Assembly (NCBI GenBank): GCA_031761405.1
Contig: JASEVX010000013.1
Span: 51,647,956-51,711,955, forward strand
Length of the DNA: 64,000 nt
Source: Serripes groenlandicus
Lineage: Eukaryota > Mollusca > Bivalvia > Cardiida > Cardiidae
Direction: 5' to 3'
Shown here: positions 21,624-33,640 of the stretch, in pieces
Layout: each line of letters begins with the position of its first letter
Numbering within the stretch: the first letter of the stretch is position 1
Program-made: the position numbers and the translations under genes
Notes under the pieces: model-generated
Told to the model about the DNA's origin: nothing
Seen by the model: only the letters and a program-made list of their open reading frames with translations
Databases searched by the model: none

Positions 21624-21690
21624 GATCACGTGACTTTGTTAATCACGTGACTTTGTTAATCACTTGACTTTGTTGATCACATGACTAGTG
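21624..21690. repeat. 17-bp repeat with E-box (CACGTG) cores, four units
   Basis: Units of ATCACGTGACTTTGTT occur at 21624, 21641 and 21658, with a partial fourth at 21675. The first two keep a perfect CACGTG; the third and fourth have CACTTG and CACATG. CACGTG is the binding site of bHLH-type factors, but no promoter is evident beside it. Confidence 0.85.
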
Positions 21691-22052
21691 CAACACCATT
21701 ACCGGTTGGCTTATACGAAATGTATACGATATTTCTTGATGTAGAATAAAGTTGTTAATACGCAATCAATATTGATTGAATTGGGTTTTGTTTTGGACAT
21801 AATAATATGATACGCAGGGCTTGAAAAATAAATTGAGTATCCCAAATATTTAATGCGTTTTGTTACGCACTGATTTGAAATTAATTGGGTATTTGACAAT
21901 TTTAATTCAGTTTTTACGCAAATACGCTTTATCTGTAGCACTGGATGATAAAGTAATTAACTCTTTCGTAGCCGTATTTCTAAATCGGACCAACTTATAT
22001 TTTTTCATCTTACATTGCTTGTATAGTTTAGGAAAGATTGTGAAGTATTAAA

Positions 22053-22216
22053 GTTACCTTTCTATAGAAATTCATAAAAAATATAAGCAAAATAAAAAAT
22101 AAAATCCCTTAAAAACCTTTATTTGGTGATGATTTATTATAATTAGACTGTAGTATGAGAAAGCTTTCATATTTTAATTATTTAAATAAAATAATTTTTC
22201 CCTTCTCGGTAGGTAC
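22053..22216 (+). repeat. Interspersed repeat, copy A (inverted partner at 62450-62618)
   Basis: It contains TAGAAATTCATAAAAAATAT, ATTAGACTGTAGTATGAGAA, AGCTTTCATATTTTAATTAT and ends CTCGGTAGGTACC. The same words occur in reverse complement at 62450-62618, ending at the same base. It may be a terminal part of a larger element. Confidence 0.8.
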
Positions 22217-22615
22217 CGATTAAGGAATTGCGAGAAATAACGGGAACGAATCGGATTATCTCGATTTTTAATCGGTTAAGGTCGTGAAGGTCTTCTGAGT
22301 AAAAATGGGGTTGATTTCGCGTGGGGTAGATTCTTCTGGCTACCCTCCTGAACATAACGAAAATACTGTAAAACATTGAAATGTGTCAAATAATGCATCT
22401 CATATTGTAGAATGATCACAACAAACTTACTCTACGGGGGTCATTGACTCGAAAAAAGCTCTAAAATGTGTTTATCGCCAGCGATGTAAAAAAAAGGGCA
22501 ACATGCCCTCTCGAAAACGTAATAAAAAGTAAATGGCGAATTTCAAGGGCGATAACCTTTCCAAAACACCTAAACTAAAGTATTACTGAGATATAGATAT
22601 CATATTAATCGAGTA
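22217..22615. other. Gene-free spacer
   Basis: No coding or repeat structure recognised. Confidence 0.4.
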
Positions 22616-22621
22616 TTATAT

Positions 22622-22886
<265 letters not shown>

Positions 22887-22889
22887 ATA

Positions 22890-23715
22890 ACACATATGTG
22901 TTTCACTTTATTCTGTCTTTGTATTATTTCATGACAAATTAAAAACCCATATTAGCTTTTTACTTTCTCCCGTTTATTGTTATGGTCGACAAATTGTTGA
23001 TGACGAAACCAAGATTCAAGTGCTATGTTTTGCTTTTAACATAAATAATTATAGTATATGTATAAAGATTAAAAAGCGAATGTTAATGTGCAAATCATTA
23101 CTATGAAACATTATTCTAAAGGGGTATAAAATCAAAAATAACTTACGAAGCGGTGGAGTTTCCAATGGCCATCGTGAACAGGAAGTCGTTCTAGTGAAGC
23201 CTTACGGGGTATTTCATACCACCTAAATTTCAGCTATGTTCCGAAACGCAAAACAGTTTGGTTACCGACTAATGCACGATTTATCGACGAAACCTATATA
23301 GGTTTCGCAAAACACGTTTTGGGTTTTGTGACTATGGAACACAGGCTGGTTTATATTATGTATAATTATTTAGTGACTTTTTTTTAAGCATATTCCTTAA
23401 ATATGATTTTTGTTAAGTCTATAGGCAATCTATTTGCACATTTTTTTCATATAGCAGTGCCTTACGGAAACCAACCGTAAGGCGTCTGCGATTATAGTAG
23501 ATCAAGATGATCCAACAGAAGACCTCGGGCTGAAGGGGGTGTCTCGCCCTTCTCGAAAACAGCATTTTAAATGCAAATAATAAGTCTAAAATGATAAAAT
23601 CGATGAAATGTAAAAAGTAAGTCAAGATCAACGCCTTGTTGTCAATATGTCATGAAGTCTATTAAATGTTAAAGAAGTGTCTTGAAGATTGGAAAAAGAA
23701 TGTGACTATTAGATT
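22890..23715. other. Gene-free spacer with small hairpins
   Basis: A perfect 9-base stem GCCTTACGG/CCGTAAGGC lies at 23459-23483 and a palindrome GAAACCTATATAGGTTTC at about 23291-23308. No gene seen. Confidence 0.5.
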
Positions 23716-23719
23716 GTTC

Positions 23720-24515
23720 ACAATGTTATTCTAATTTTTTTCCTATTGACCTAGTTTGTGACCCAGTTAATTACTTGACTGAAATTGAATGGAGACAACA
23801 GCTCGGATGAATTGTCATAACAAAAAAGGTTGAGTTCTAGAGTGTCAACATGTTATTTTAATTTTGACTTAATAACCCAGTTTCTGACCATGTGACCTGG
23901 TTGGTACTGGCATGAGAATTCAAGGAAACTTAATTTTTGATGAATTGTAATAAAGATTGGAAGAACAACCAGACATCTAGAGTGTTAACAAGTTGATTCT
24001 TCTTAATTTGAACTATTTACCTAGTTTATAGTACTTGACAACTGAGATTTGATGGAGTAAAAAGTTATGATAATTTTTTTATAAAGATCGGGAGTAAAAT
24101 GTGGCCTCTACAGTGTTAATGAAGTAACTATTAAATTTGACCCATGGACCTAGTGTTTATCCTCCATGGCGCAGTTTCGAACTTGAGTTATTTTTGATGG
24201 AGACATAAGTTCTGATGATTTGTCATACAAATTGAATAAAAAATGTGTCTTCAAGAGTGTTAAGAAAGTTATTCTAAAAAATGACATAGTTTATGACCAA
24301 CACGACCAAGTGTAAAACTAGACTGCAATTGATGTATACAACAGTTTTGATGATTTGTTATAAAGATTAGAAGATAAATGTGGACTCTAGAGTGTGATAA
24401 AGTTATTATAAAATTGGACCTAGTTACCTAGTTTTTTACCCCAATAAGGAGTGTTGGAAAGACAGAATAGTGCAATGTACACAGTGTTCAGCCCCCCCCC
24501 CCCCCCCCCCCCGGA
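23720..24515. repeat. Degenerate 130-145-bp tandem repeat with terminal poly-C
   Basis: Five to six units share TCTAGAGTGTTAA-like words (near 23836, 23977, 24106, 24251 and 24385), followed by GACCTAGTTT and AAAGATTGGAAGA words. A 22-base C run at 24492-24513 closes it. It looks like the worn core of another pearl-like element. Confidence 0.65.
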
Positions 24516-24808
24516 TAGTTTTTCTTTAGCCAACTTTTAACCAACATGAAACAAATATTCAACGATTAAAGGGTATAGAAAAACACAGTTAAACCAAATG
24601 TTTTGTTTTTTCCTTTTATTTCTTGCAGTTATTTTCATTAACCAATAGCACATGTATTATTTATAAGATAACATGACATGTATGAAAAGCACATATTGTT
24701 TCATTTCAGTTCCATTTAAAAACATGATTAATTTTACATACAATACAAGAACATCAGTCTTAGACCAAAATTCTTCGTATCTTTTCACAGCCAAAACCTG
24801 AAAGCAGT

Positions 24809-25236
24809 TTAAAAATCAAAATAGTCCATAATGGGGCCACCAATTGAAATCCGCAACAAATGATCAAGGGCAGAAACTGACATCGAATTCTTAGACAGGT
24901 ATTGACCAAGTTCTGATTACTGAACCCCTTCTCACACTCAACCGTTTAGACATGGGCAATAAGAAACGTTGCAGCAACCTCTGCAGAACCAGGGTAAATG
25001 TCCTTATGTTTTAAAGCTAATTGACAATCTCTAGAGGACCGCACATATGTATTACCACAATACTGACTTGCATGAGCAAACCTAGAACAGTTTAACAGCT
25101 CACCCCTAAACCCTTTCAAACCAACAGACACAAGATAATCTGCCACACTCTCAATGTTACTCTTTTTCTCTACTTGACCAACATTGTTATTTGTTTTGTA
25201 GTGTGTATAGTATGAGTGACAGTGAGCAGATATCAC
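24809..25236 (-). pseudogene. hAT-type transposase C-terminal remnant
   Basis: The minus strand reads YPGSAEVAATFLIAHV, a TAA at about 24944, then TVECEKGFSNQNLV, which matches the conserved V-E-C-E-R-G-F-S-x-x-N word of the hAT C-terminal dimerisation region. A frameshift follows, after which ALDHLLRISIGGPIMDYFDF matches the next conserved word (L-D-x-L-M-R-I-x-I-x-G-P) and ends in a stop at 24811. Upstream residues (SRFAHASQYCGNTY, SSRDCQLALKHKD) are less certain. This is a dead fragment; the catalytic residues upstream are not seen. Confidence 0.7.
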
Positions 25237-25239
25237 TTA

Positions 25240-26332
25240 CCATATCCTAGCATGCTCTCTAATTATCCCTCTTTTCCCGCTCCCTTTCATACGTTTTGGC
25301 ATTCCCACGAAAGGATGAAGAATCATTTCTGAAGACTTTAACGCATATAATAGTCCTCATTTTATTTCATTACAGATTTGCACATTTAGTTAAGTTATGC
25401 AGCCCACGTATATGTATTATGCATCGATATAGTAGAATGTGATAGCGAGTTAATTAAAAATGAGCTAAAAAACTCCTTTGATAATCGGTGTTATTAAGAA
25501 AAATATTGTTTCCGATCCAATTGCTATGATATCACTATATACTCGTGGTTATTCTTGTAACATTGACATCATTGTGAGAAATGACACATTTAATATTCAA
25601 GCTCTAAAGGTAGGAACAAGACATTATGTAAAAGTTCGAAAAGCGGATGGGTAATCTCCATTTTGACAGAGTAAAGAGGTTGAGACAACATATAGGATGG
25701 GATTATCAGTTAATTTATGCATATATTTAAATGCAGATAAGCATTACCATAATGTAATAGCATTTCATGTTAGTGCATCTGCTATTTAACTGAAGAGACA
25801 GTCAACCATGCTTATGAATATCTAGCTTCTCATGTATATAGTAATTCAGATGATACTAAATTACGTTCTAGTTATTTTAGTATGTGGTTTTCTAAGAAAC
25901 AGTTTCAGTTGTATTTACTTGCTATGCAGAATCCATTGTACACGTATAAAGACTTCACTTTTGTTCAGTCTTTTATGGGGTTTTATAAGTAATTTTGTAT
26001 GTTATTTAACACATATTATGGCTTGAAAAGTGGATAGAGGGTCAAATAAGGAACAATACTGCCACAGTGTTATCTTGAAATTAGACAGTTTCAGATCAGA
26101 AAAAGTAATGTTGGGTTTCCTCCTTTTCTAATTGATAATAAAAGCTTTTATCCAAATTAATACAATTGTTCTTCATTTCTGATGCCGCTGCCACATATAA
26201 TTAAATTATTTGAACATTTTGAAAGAAAAATTTGTTGCAGTTTGGTTAAATTGGTCAAGTTATTTAACAGCAGATGTTGTTTTAAGAAATAGCTGCTGAC
26301 GGATGATGCAGAATGGTTTGATTATTTGTATG
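25240..26332. other. Gene-free spacer
   Basis: A possible donor ATATG|GTAAGT on the minus strand at 25245-25235 lies next to the hAT remnant, but I found no coherent exon before it. Nothing else seen. Confidence 0.4.
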
Positions 26333-26582
26333 TTGTTTAACACCGCTTTTAACGATTTTACAGTTATATAATGAAGTTTCTTGGGTAAGTTGCCAGTACT
26401 ACTGGTCCATTTATCCTGACACCAGCGAGTTAGTTGTCATGCTAACCCCACAACCCTGAGCGCCAAGGAGAGGAAGCCATTACTACCATTTTTGGTCTTT
26501 AGTATGACCCATCTGGGATCAAACCCGTTACCTCCCGCACCTGCGACAGATGCTCTACCACTACACCAATGATGCAGGGTTG
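26333..26582 (-). mobile_element. tRNA-derived SINE, full-length copy
   Basis: On the minus strand it starts near 26580 with TGGTGTAGTGGTAGAGCA (A box), has GGGTTTGATCCCAG (B box, 26515-26525), then a body with GGTAGTAATGGCTTCCTCT and GGGTTGTGGGGTTAGCAT, the tail word GGACCAGTAGTACTGG and finally a GCGGTGTTAAAC end. The same body and tail are at 27095, 31716 and 51700. Confidence 0.85.
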
Positions 26583-26870
26583 ATGAAGTATTATCACATA
26601 AGCTCACAATTAGTATGTTATCCTTAGATAAGCTTAAATAATTGTAAATTACAATTAATTGAGGGAATTCCTAACACATCTGAGCTGGTCATAGTTTTAA
26701 TGAAGTCCTAATAATTGGTTAAACAAAGAAGGAAATAGATGATAAATAAGCTTTAGGACAGGTTTTAAAAAAATCAGTGATATCTGTCAATCACATATAT
26801 GTTCTTGAAACTAGGAAATGATAAAAATCATAAACTGTTGAAAAAGTACATCATATGAGGGAAGTTTCTG

Positions 26871-27066
26871 TTAACCATTTACAACATATCTGCAGCAGAC
26901 GACTTTGAAAATATTTTGATAAAAATGCGGTATGTTTCTTTGAATGTGAGTTTGGTTAATGAATGAAGTTGGCTGGTTATGGGCCATTTTTCTTTTTGTC
27001 ACAATGATTTCAAAAGTCATCAGCTGCAGATGTGTTGACATGTCTCTATAGGTAGGTAAGGGTTAA
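26871..27066. mobile_element. TTAA-family MITE
   Basis: TTAACCATTTACAACATATC on the left, CTGCAGCAGACGACTTTGAA inside, and TAGGTAAGGGTTAA on the right. The core hairpin is degenerate. Confidence 0.75.
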
Positions 27067-27094
27067 CTGTAGTCTAACACTAACATTTATGCTA

Positions 27095-27275
27095 TTTTAA
27101 TGGTAGTAATGGCTGCCCTTCTTGTCGCTCAGGGTTGCGGTGTAAGCATTACTTCTGACTGGCTAGTGTCAGCATAAATGGACCAGTAGTATTGGTAACT
27201 TACCCATTACATGCCATGATATAACTTAATGTTTGTTTATAGCAGCGTAACATACCAAACAATCAGTCAATCGAT
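27095..27275 (+). mobile_element. SINE, 5'-truncated
   Basis: It begins in the body (ATGGTAGTAATGGCTGCCCT), continues GGACCAGTAGTATTGGTAAC and ends AGCAGCGTAACATACCAAAC with an AATCAGTCAATC tail. The tRNA-like head is missing, as expected for a 5'-truncated insertion. It lies 29 bases after a MITE. Confidence 0.8.
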
Positions 27276-28607
27276 ATGAGAAATTTGCTTTCCAAAACTT
27301 ATCAGATAAACTTAATAATTTCAGGAAGAAATGGAACTCATCATTGTTTTGCTTGATCTGTGATTATTTGACAAAAACAATTATTGAAAACATCGATATG
27401 TGGAATTCCTCCTTTTTCTTAAATAAAGTTTTCGTAACTAGTCTGCTGCAGAGACACAGTGTATCAGGGAAATGGTCAATTAATAATCTTACCTATTTCT
27501 AACAAAATCGTGTACTGTATATAGATAATCCAAGAAACTATAAAGGAACAGCGAGATAATAGATGACTGCTTTGTTATTGGATTTTTAAACTTGATGAAT
27601 AAAGTTCTTATCCTCTGGTGGTGCAATTTAGCCTAAAGTATAACATGCGAATTCAAACGGTATTTGCAAACAATGTAGACTAACATCAACTTGCACGTTC
27701 GTGTAACCCTTGTCTCATTTTGTATCTTTAGATGAGACCGTAAGTACAATTGGGCATTTATTAACTGCGTATGTTCAGTTTAGATTACTCTTTCCATCGG
27801 CTCCGTCATATCAGAATATACAGACTTTGACATAATCTTCTAACACGTTTATGGAAGCGTATTTGGACTGTGCTGATCTTGAACAGATTGTTTGGATGCA
27901 CGTGAATCTACACTTCTCACAAAAGCCAAGTATCTTTTCCAATGGACCGACTCATAGTATATCCACAATATACATTTTACGTAGTGGCAATACTTGATGG
28001 AGGCAATGACGTTTACTTCTGGAATTTAACAATTGAGTTATCAACTTCTTAATTAAGTTTCCTGTGTCCGCTTACAATACAATGTCAATGATTTACAATT
28101 CAGCGACACTACTTGAAAACCGACACAAAATGCATTGACTGTAAATAGATAGATACTATAACGTTGGATGTCGTACAGCGGCAATATAAGATTGCTATAT
28201 GTTGATCTACACATATAAAAGCGAATGATTACCATATGCAATTTTTGATGTTCCTACATTGTTTCTATTTTAAAGTTATTATTGTAAAGCAAACCTCATC
28301 TGTCAACAATTTCTTCGTCCATAATCAAGAAGGCTAATGCCAGACAAATTCTTTTTGAACATACACAAACGCGTATTTTTAACAATGAAGTTTAGACATA
28401 TGCTATTAATGTTTTGGATTCAACGTCATTTCGAGTATGCATGTAGAGTTTGGTACTATGGAATATTTCAGACACAGAAAAAAAGGTGCCTAATTTGTTT
28501 CAGCCGTCGAAAATTAAAGAAAACAATGAGAACAGGGGAGTTAATTTTCCCTGTTTTGTGTCGTCATTGGTAAGTGTGTATTTGCCCTGGTACTCTTATT
28601 GTATATA
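27276..28607. other. Gene-free spacer with a MITE scrap
   Basis: 27360-27482 keeps TAGTCTGCTGCAGAGACACA and GGGAAATGGTCAATT from the TTAA MITE family. No gene seen. Confidence 0.45.
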
Positions 28608-28950
28608 TAGAGGATATTACATGAGTGGTCATTCAATACGGAATTTATTAAACGAGTTTTCTGAAATTGATAAGAACGAGCTTTGGCGAGTTTTTATCAC
28701 TTTTAGAAAACGAGTTTAATAAATTTCGTATTGAATGAACACGAATGTAATGTTCTTCTTATATCATAAATACTAATTTAATAATTTACAGCGCTATATC
28801 CATATAAACGTCGCTATAAAGCGCGCGTATTTACAACGCTAAACGTTATGTTATGACGTCACGTTACGTAGCATTGTTATTACACTAGTGGAATACGCAA
28901 TTTATTCAATGGCTTTATTACACTCCCGGCGACGTCATTTATGATATAAG
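28608..28950 (+). mobile_element. Foldback element copy A (inverted copy at 49262-49603)
   Basis: The left third is a 110-base hairpin (28629-28738): TCATTCAATACGGAATTTAT pairs with ATAAATTTCGTATTGAATGA. The rest has GCGCTATATCCATATAAACG, GACGTCACGTTACGTAGCA and ends CCGGCGACGTCATTTATGAT. The whole unit recurs inverted 20.6 kb away with only scattered differences. Confidence 0.85.
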
Positions 28951-30060
28951 TATTATAATCCTACACAGCATCAACATTTTCAACATACTTCTTATGCTAT
29001 TTAACTTCTAAATTCGTGTATGAATTATATGTTACAATGTTGCATGTCGTGTATTTAATTATTTGGAATAATTAAATCAAAGTAATCAAAAAGATTCAGC
29101 CAAAGTGGCGTAGATGATCGGATGTCACAGTGAAAAGGAAAATATATATTGAGCTGACATCATATGACCGTATCAGGAAAATGGTTTGACTGATACTGAC
29201 ATTGTGTCGAGTCACACAAAAGTATTCCGTGTTGTATACATAGGACTAGCAGTTGTCCTACATGTGTAGGGTTCATTTCAGGTCCTAACGTGTCAAATGT
29301 CAAATCTGATCTGTTAATCTACTAAGTATAATTTGAACTTTGTCATTACCATGAACAGATATTTACCGCCGATGTCATGTTAATATGCACACAGCAGGTA
29401 TCAAGTGATCATTTTTCGTCGTGTATCCGATGTCCGTCTGTTTTGGCTGGTTATATTATCATATTCTATCGGTCACTGTAATGCAACCCCAAGCTGCTTA
29501 AATGGTTTAAATGAGACAGATTGACAATATTAAGGGTGCATAAGCCACACTAATTTTTCAAAGGATCCTCTTTCAAAAATTCGGAATTTGTGTCTGTACC
29601 GTGGATATTTACAGTACACACCTATCTGTTGTTATCTACGTGCACACGTGAATTTATCAATTATAATCAGTGACGTTCCAGATCAGTCTTCTCATCAGCG
29701 CAGTGTGAAGAGCATGCACATATACGTTTAGTATTCGAAATACTGCCACATAACCTGTCATTTAAAAAAGTTATTCGATCATAATTAGCACAATATGAGG
29801 CCCTGGTTTTGGTATCTTTAGATGAGTTGGAGTCACTTTAAAGCATCTCACAATTTTCAGCCCGGAATGACATTTGAACACCAAATCTCTCCATTGACAG
29901 TCCAGCGTGTAAACTATTGTGTGGTAATATATTTAGATATTGTTAGCTTACTGAAGGGCTTGTTTTTTTTTAAATAATATAATTTACTGCGCATTTAATA
30001 TTAGCTGATTTGTCCTAAGAATTGTGACCGGCCTAAATAATACAATCAGTTACCCTCGGA
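28951..30060. other. Gene-free spacer
   Basis: 29170-29220 has GTATCAGGAAAATGGTTTGA and ACTGACATTGTGTCGAGTCA, a distant copy of the unit repeated at 30064. Nothing else recognised. Confidence 0.4.
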
Positions 30061-30063
30061 CAA

Positions 30064-30460
30064 AATTATGTTTATCTGATAAGGGTTTAACTGTTACTGA
30101 CAATGAGTCGAGTCACAAACAAATGTGTTCAATGTTTTAAAGTTAAAATGACAAAATTATGTTCGTATCAGGAAAAGGGTTTAACTGATATTGACAATGA
30201 GTCTAGTCACAAACAAATATGTTTTTTGTTTCATAGATTAGCTCAGAAGTTAGTTTACAATATTAGCAAGACAAATTCCTGTGCCTGACCCGTCTAATGT
30301 CTATAGTGTTTAACAGATCGGATCAGTAGTTAGTTTCCAACATAAGCAGCGTATATTCCCGATCCTGACCCGTCTAATGTCTACAGTGTTTCATAGATTG
30401 GATAAAAAGTTAGTTTCAAACATAAGCAGGGTAAATTCCCAATCCTGACTATCTATTTTT
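30064..30460. repeat. Two short tandem duplications
   Basis: A unit of about 95 bases with GACAATGAGTCGAGTCACAA occurs at 30064 and 30165. A second unit of about 85 bases with CCTGACCCGTCTAATGTCTA occurs at 30282 and 30364. Confidence 0.8.
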
Positions 30461-30689
30461 CAAACAAAGTGCGTAAATATACATTATCGAAAGCTCGAGA
30501 ATTAAGTTTACATATAATTATCATCATCATCATCATCATTATCACATGGCGCTCGCCTGAGTGTTCACTGTACTCAGATGCATTAATTCTCCTAATCGGT
30601 ATACGCGCCTCGTATATAAGCCGTTTGTTATCAAAGCTTTAATTTACTATAGCGATACTGACACATAAGTATAAATCATAATATAGTAT

Positions 30690-31600
30690 GTATTGGACAC
30701 CTTTTGACCCACCATTCTGAGTGGTGTTACTATAACACTATTGAAATCAGAATGTACACCATTCTGAGTGGTGTAACTATACAACTGTTGAACGTAGAAT
30801 AAAAACTATTCTGACCAAAACCATGTTCAAACTATAGTACACACCTGAGTAGTGTAGCTATAATACTGCAGAAAGCAAAGTATATACCGTTATGAGTGGT
30901 GTTATTATACTATATAATATATATTATAACACTGTTAAAGCAGAGTACACACCATTATAAGTGTTGTAACTATAACACTGTAAAATCAAAGTACTTACCA
31001 TGCTAAGTGATGTAACTATAACAATGTTGAAATCAGAATAAACACCATTCTGAGTGGTGTAACTATAACACTGTTGAAATCAGAATAAACACTATCATGT
31101 GTGATGTAACTATACAAATACATACCATTGTGACAGTTCTGTTTAATACACTGTTGAAAGCAGAGCAAACACCATTTTGAGTGAGGTGAATATAATACTG
31201 CAAAGACCATTCGCTCTGATAACATTGAAATGATTTGAAATTGAGGGAAAATATCAATTATGCTGAGAGAACTGAAATATTGTTGAAATCAGGGTGAACA
31301 ACTACTCGCCCAGATCTAAGTATAATAGTGTAGAAAGCTTGAATATACACATTTTTTCTCGATATATTAAATATAATGTTGAAAGCAGAGCAAACTCTCT
31401 TGATCCCTGACATAAATATAAATGTGCTGATTAAAGCACAGAAAATATATAAAAGTGTTTTAATCAAAATTAAGTCCATCTTAAGTCAACATCTGTTGAG
31501 GCAGAGTAAAACATAATTCGCCTGAAGAGTTAAACTCTGTTATATCATTAATACTGTTGAAGCAGAGAAAAACTCCATGTTTCATGATATTACAATACAA
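30690..31600. repeat. Degenerate 47-bp tandem repeat with a palindromic word
   Basis: Units carry CACCATTCTGAGTGGTGTAA, TATAACACTGTTGAAA and CAGAGTA/CAGAATA. CACCATTCTGAGTGGTG is an imperfect palindrome. Units are best kept at 31020-31090 and decay to both sides, with about 14-18 recognisable. Confidence 0.8.
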
Positions 31601-31715
31601 CTGATGGAAACAACCCGTGCCATGATATTATTAAAGATATGTTGGAATCATTGTTAGACATCATGTGTCGTGATATAGCTAAGCAGAGGAAACAAATCTC
31701 GCCGTAGATGGATTT

Positions 31716-31972
31716 GTTTGGTGTTGTACGCCGCTTCAACAATGTTTGTTAAGTTATATCACGGCGTTTATCGTGTAAGCTTCCTGGAAATCTACTCCAT
31801 TTATCCTTACACAAGCCAGTCAGTCGTAATGTTCAGCCCGAGACCCTAAACGCCAAGGATGGTAGCCATTACTGACATTTTTAAGTTATGTGTATGATCC
31901 GACCGGGGATCAAATCGGCGAAATCCCACAACTGAGGGTGACACTCTACCACTAAATCACCAATGCCGTGAT
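31716..31972 (-). mobile_element. tRNA-derived SINE, diverged full-length copy
   Basis: On the minus strand: GATTTAGTGGTAGAGTGTCA (A box), GATTTGATCCCCGG (B box at about 31903-31914), a body with AATGGCTACCATCCTTGGCG and a GCGGCGTACAAC end. It lacks the GGACCAGTAGTACTGG tail word in clear form. Confidence 0.75.
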
Positions 31973-32036
31973 GTTTCTATCAAACGGTTGATAACAAAGT
32001 TAAACATCACTCGCTGTAATATAACACTAACGAACT

Positions 32037-32057
32037 GAGACAGAGAGAGAGAGAAAA

Positions 32058-32116
<59 letters not shown>

Positions 32117-32152
32117 TAGACAGACAGACAGACGGACAGACAGACAGACATA
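32037..32152. repeat. GA and CAGA microsatellite
   Basis: GA repeats at 32037-32068 followed by CAGA repeats to 32152. The minus-strand LSVCLSVC frame is an artefact of it. Confidence 0.95.
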
Positions 32153-32155
32153 ATT

Positions 32156-33143
32156 GTAATTGTTTTTCAAATATTTAAATTGTATGTATTTGCGTCGAAA
32201 TGTAATATCAAATTATATGTTTAGTACTACTTGTTTACTTTATTCACTGTTCAATACCTCTAGGCTATTCCACCGTACGTAAGGTCAAACATTGTGGAAA
32301 CATGGCATAAGGTTAACAAAATTAAAATAAAAATCGTGGAATATTATGTTGATCAATATCTGTCTATTCAGAGATCTATATATTTATTATTTTGTTTGTA
32401 AACAATATTACAAAGAGGGTCGTTCTATATTCTGTCATGTAAATATGTCATTTTGTTTCGCCGTTTGTAATGCTAAATTGTATTTTCCTTATGTTTGTGT
32501 CCATGTAAAAACTGGGAGTATTAAAGACATTGAATTGATTTGAGGTTAAATAGATAAAATAATTTAAAGGGTTTTCTCCGTGTTACTAGTAAAACAAAAT
32601 ACAGGTCAGCAAAAAAGATAAGTTTCAACAACAAAGGAAGCTTTTATTGCTTATCAAACATGATGGGAAGTTAATCATGAAGAAAAAAGCTAATTAATGA
32701 TACATTACATACATACATGATATGTATGATTTTTTCCGTGTGTATATCCCATCATTATGTCAGTCCAATACAAGACGAATGTTTGACGCAAAGCATAACA
32801 AAGAAGCCGCAATATTTCGTTGCACATGAAGAAATAAAAAAAACTACATTTAATCCACAAACATTAGACACATTTAATCTGTAGTTTGTAATGCAAATAT
32901 CGGTATTTGAAGTTTGAAGTATTATGTAGGATATTTAACCTTGCAGGGTCTGTGTCGTAAGTGAATGAGATGATTTAGAGTTAAACGGATCATCAAAAGT
33001 GACTGGACAAGAGGTTATGATAAATTTTAATTTGTACCAAAGATAATCAACTATTTGTATTGGACACAAGCCCTGTTATGATAATTTTTTGTCAAATAAT
33101 GCAGATACACAGAAAATTTGTTTTTGTTTTGTATCGGTAAGTC
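32156..33143. other. Gene-free spacer
   Basis: Nothing supported on either strand. Confidence 0.4.
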
Positions 33144-33640
33144 ATGATAGTGGATAAGAATTTAACAAAAGCCTTGGATGAAGGGAAAGAAGTACGGGCT
33201 GTCTTTTGTGATGTATCAAAGGCATTCGATCGAGCTTGGCATCAATGTCTCATTCATAAGCTGTCATCCATCGGTATTAGTGGTCCTCTTCTCCATTGGT
33301 TCACCTCTTATCTTTCTGATCTCAAACAACGAGTAGTCTTATCAAACTCTGATTCAAGAGCCCTCACTATCAACGCTGGTGTTTCTCAGAGATCTATCCT
33401 TGGACCGTTACTCTTCCTCGTCTTTATTAATGACATTGTCGATGACATTGAAGCAAACATTCGCCTATTCGCAGATGAATCCAGTCTTTACATTGTCATC
33501 GAAGATCCGGTTACCTCAGCAGCTGTCCTCAACCATGATCTGTCACAAATAAAATATTGGTCGAAGAAATGGCTGGTAACTTTTAATCCATCTAATACTG
33601 AATCTGTTCTTTTTTCTCGTAAGTTCAATTTACTCCTTTC
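33144..33640 (+). pseudogene. LINE reverse transcriptase fragment with altered catalytic motifs
   Basis: The 165-residue open segment covers the palm domain: VRAVFCDVSKAFDRAWH (motif A with the first catalytic D), LHWFTSYLSDLKQRVVLS, GVSQRSILGPLLFLVFIND (normally G-V-P-Q-G-S) and IRLFADESSLYI, where the usual F-A-D-D has become F-A-D-E. SKKWLVTFNPSNTESVLFSR follows. The N-terminal fingers and everything after the thumb are missing. The right end runs straight into a fragment of the GATCAC element at about 33640. The changes in the active site and the truncation make it dead, although the frame is still open, which suggests a fairly recent copy. Confidence 0.88.
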
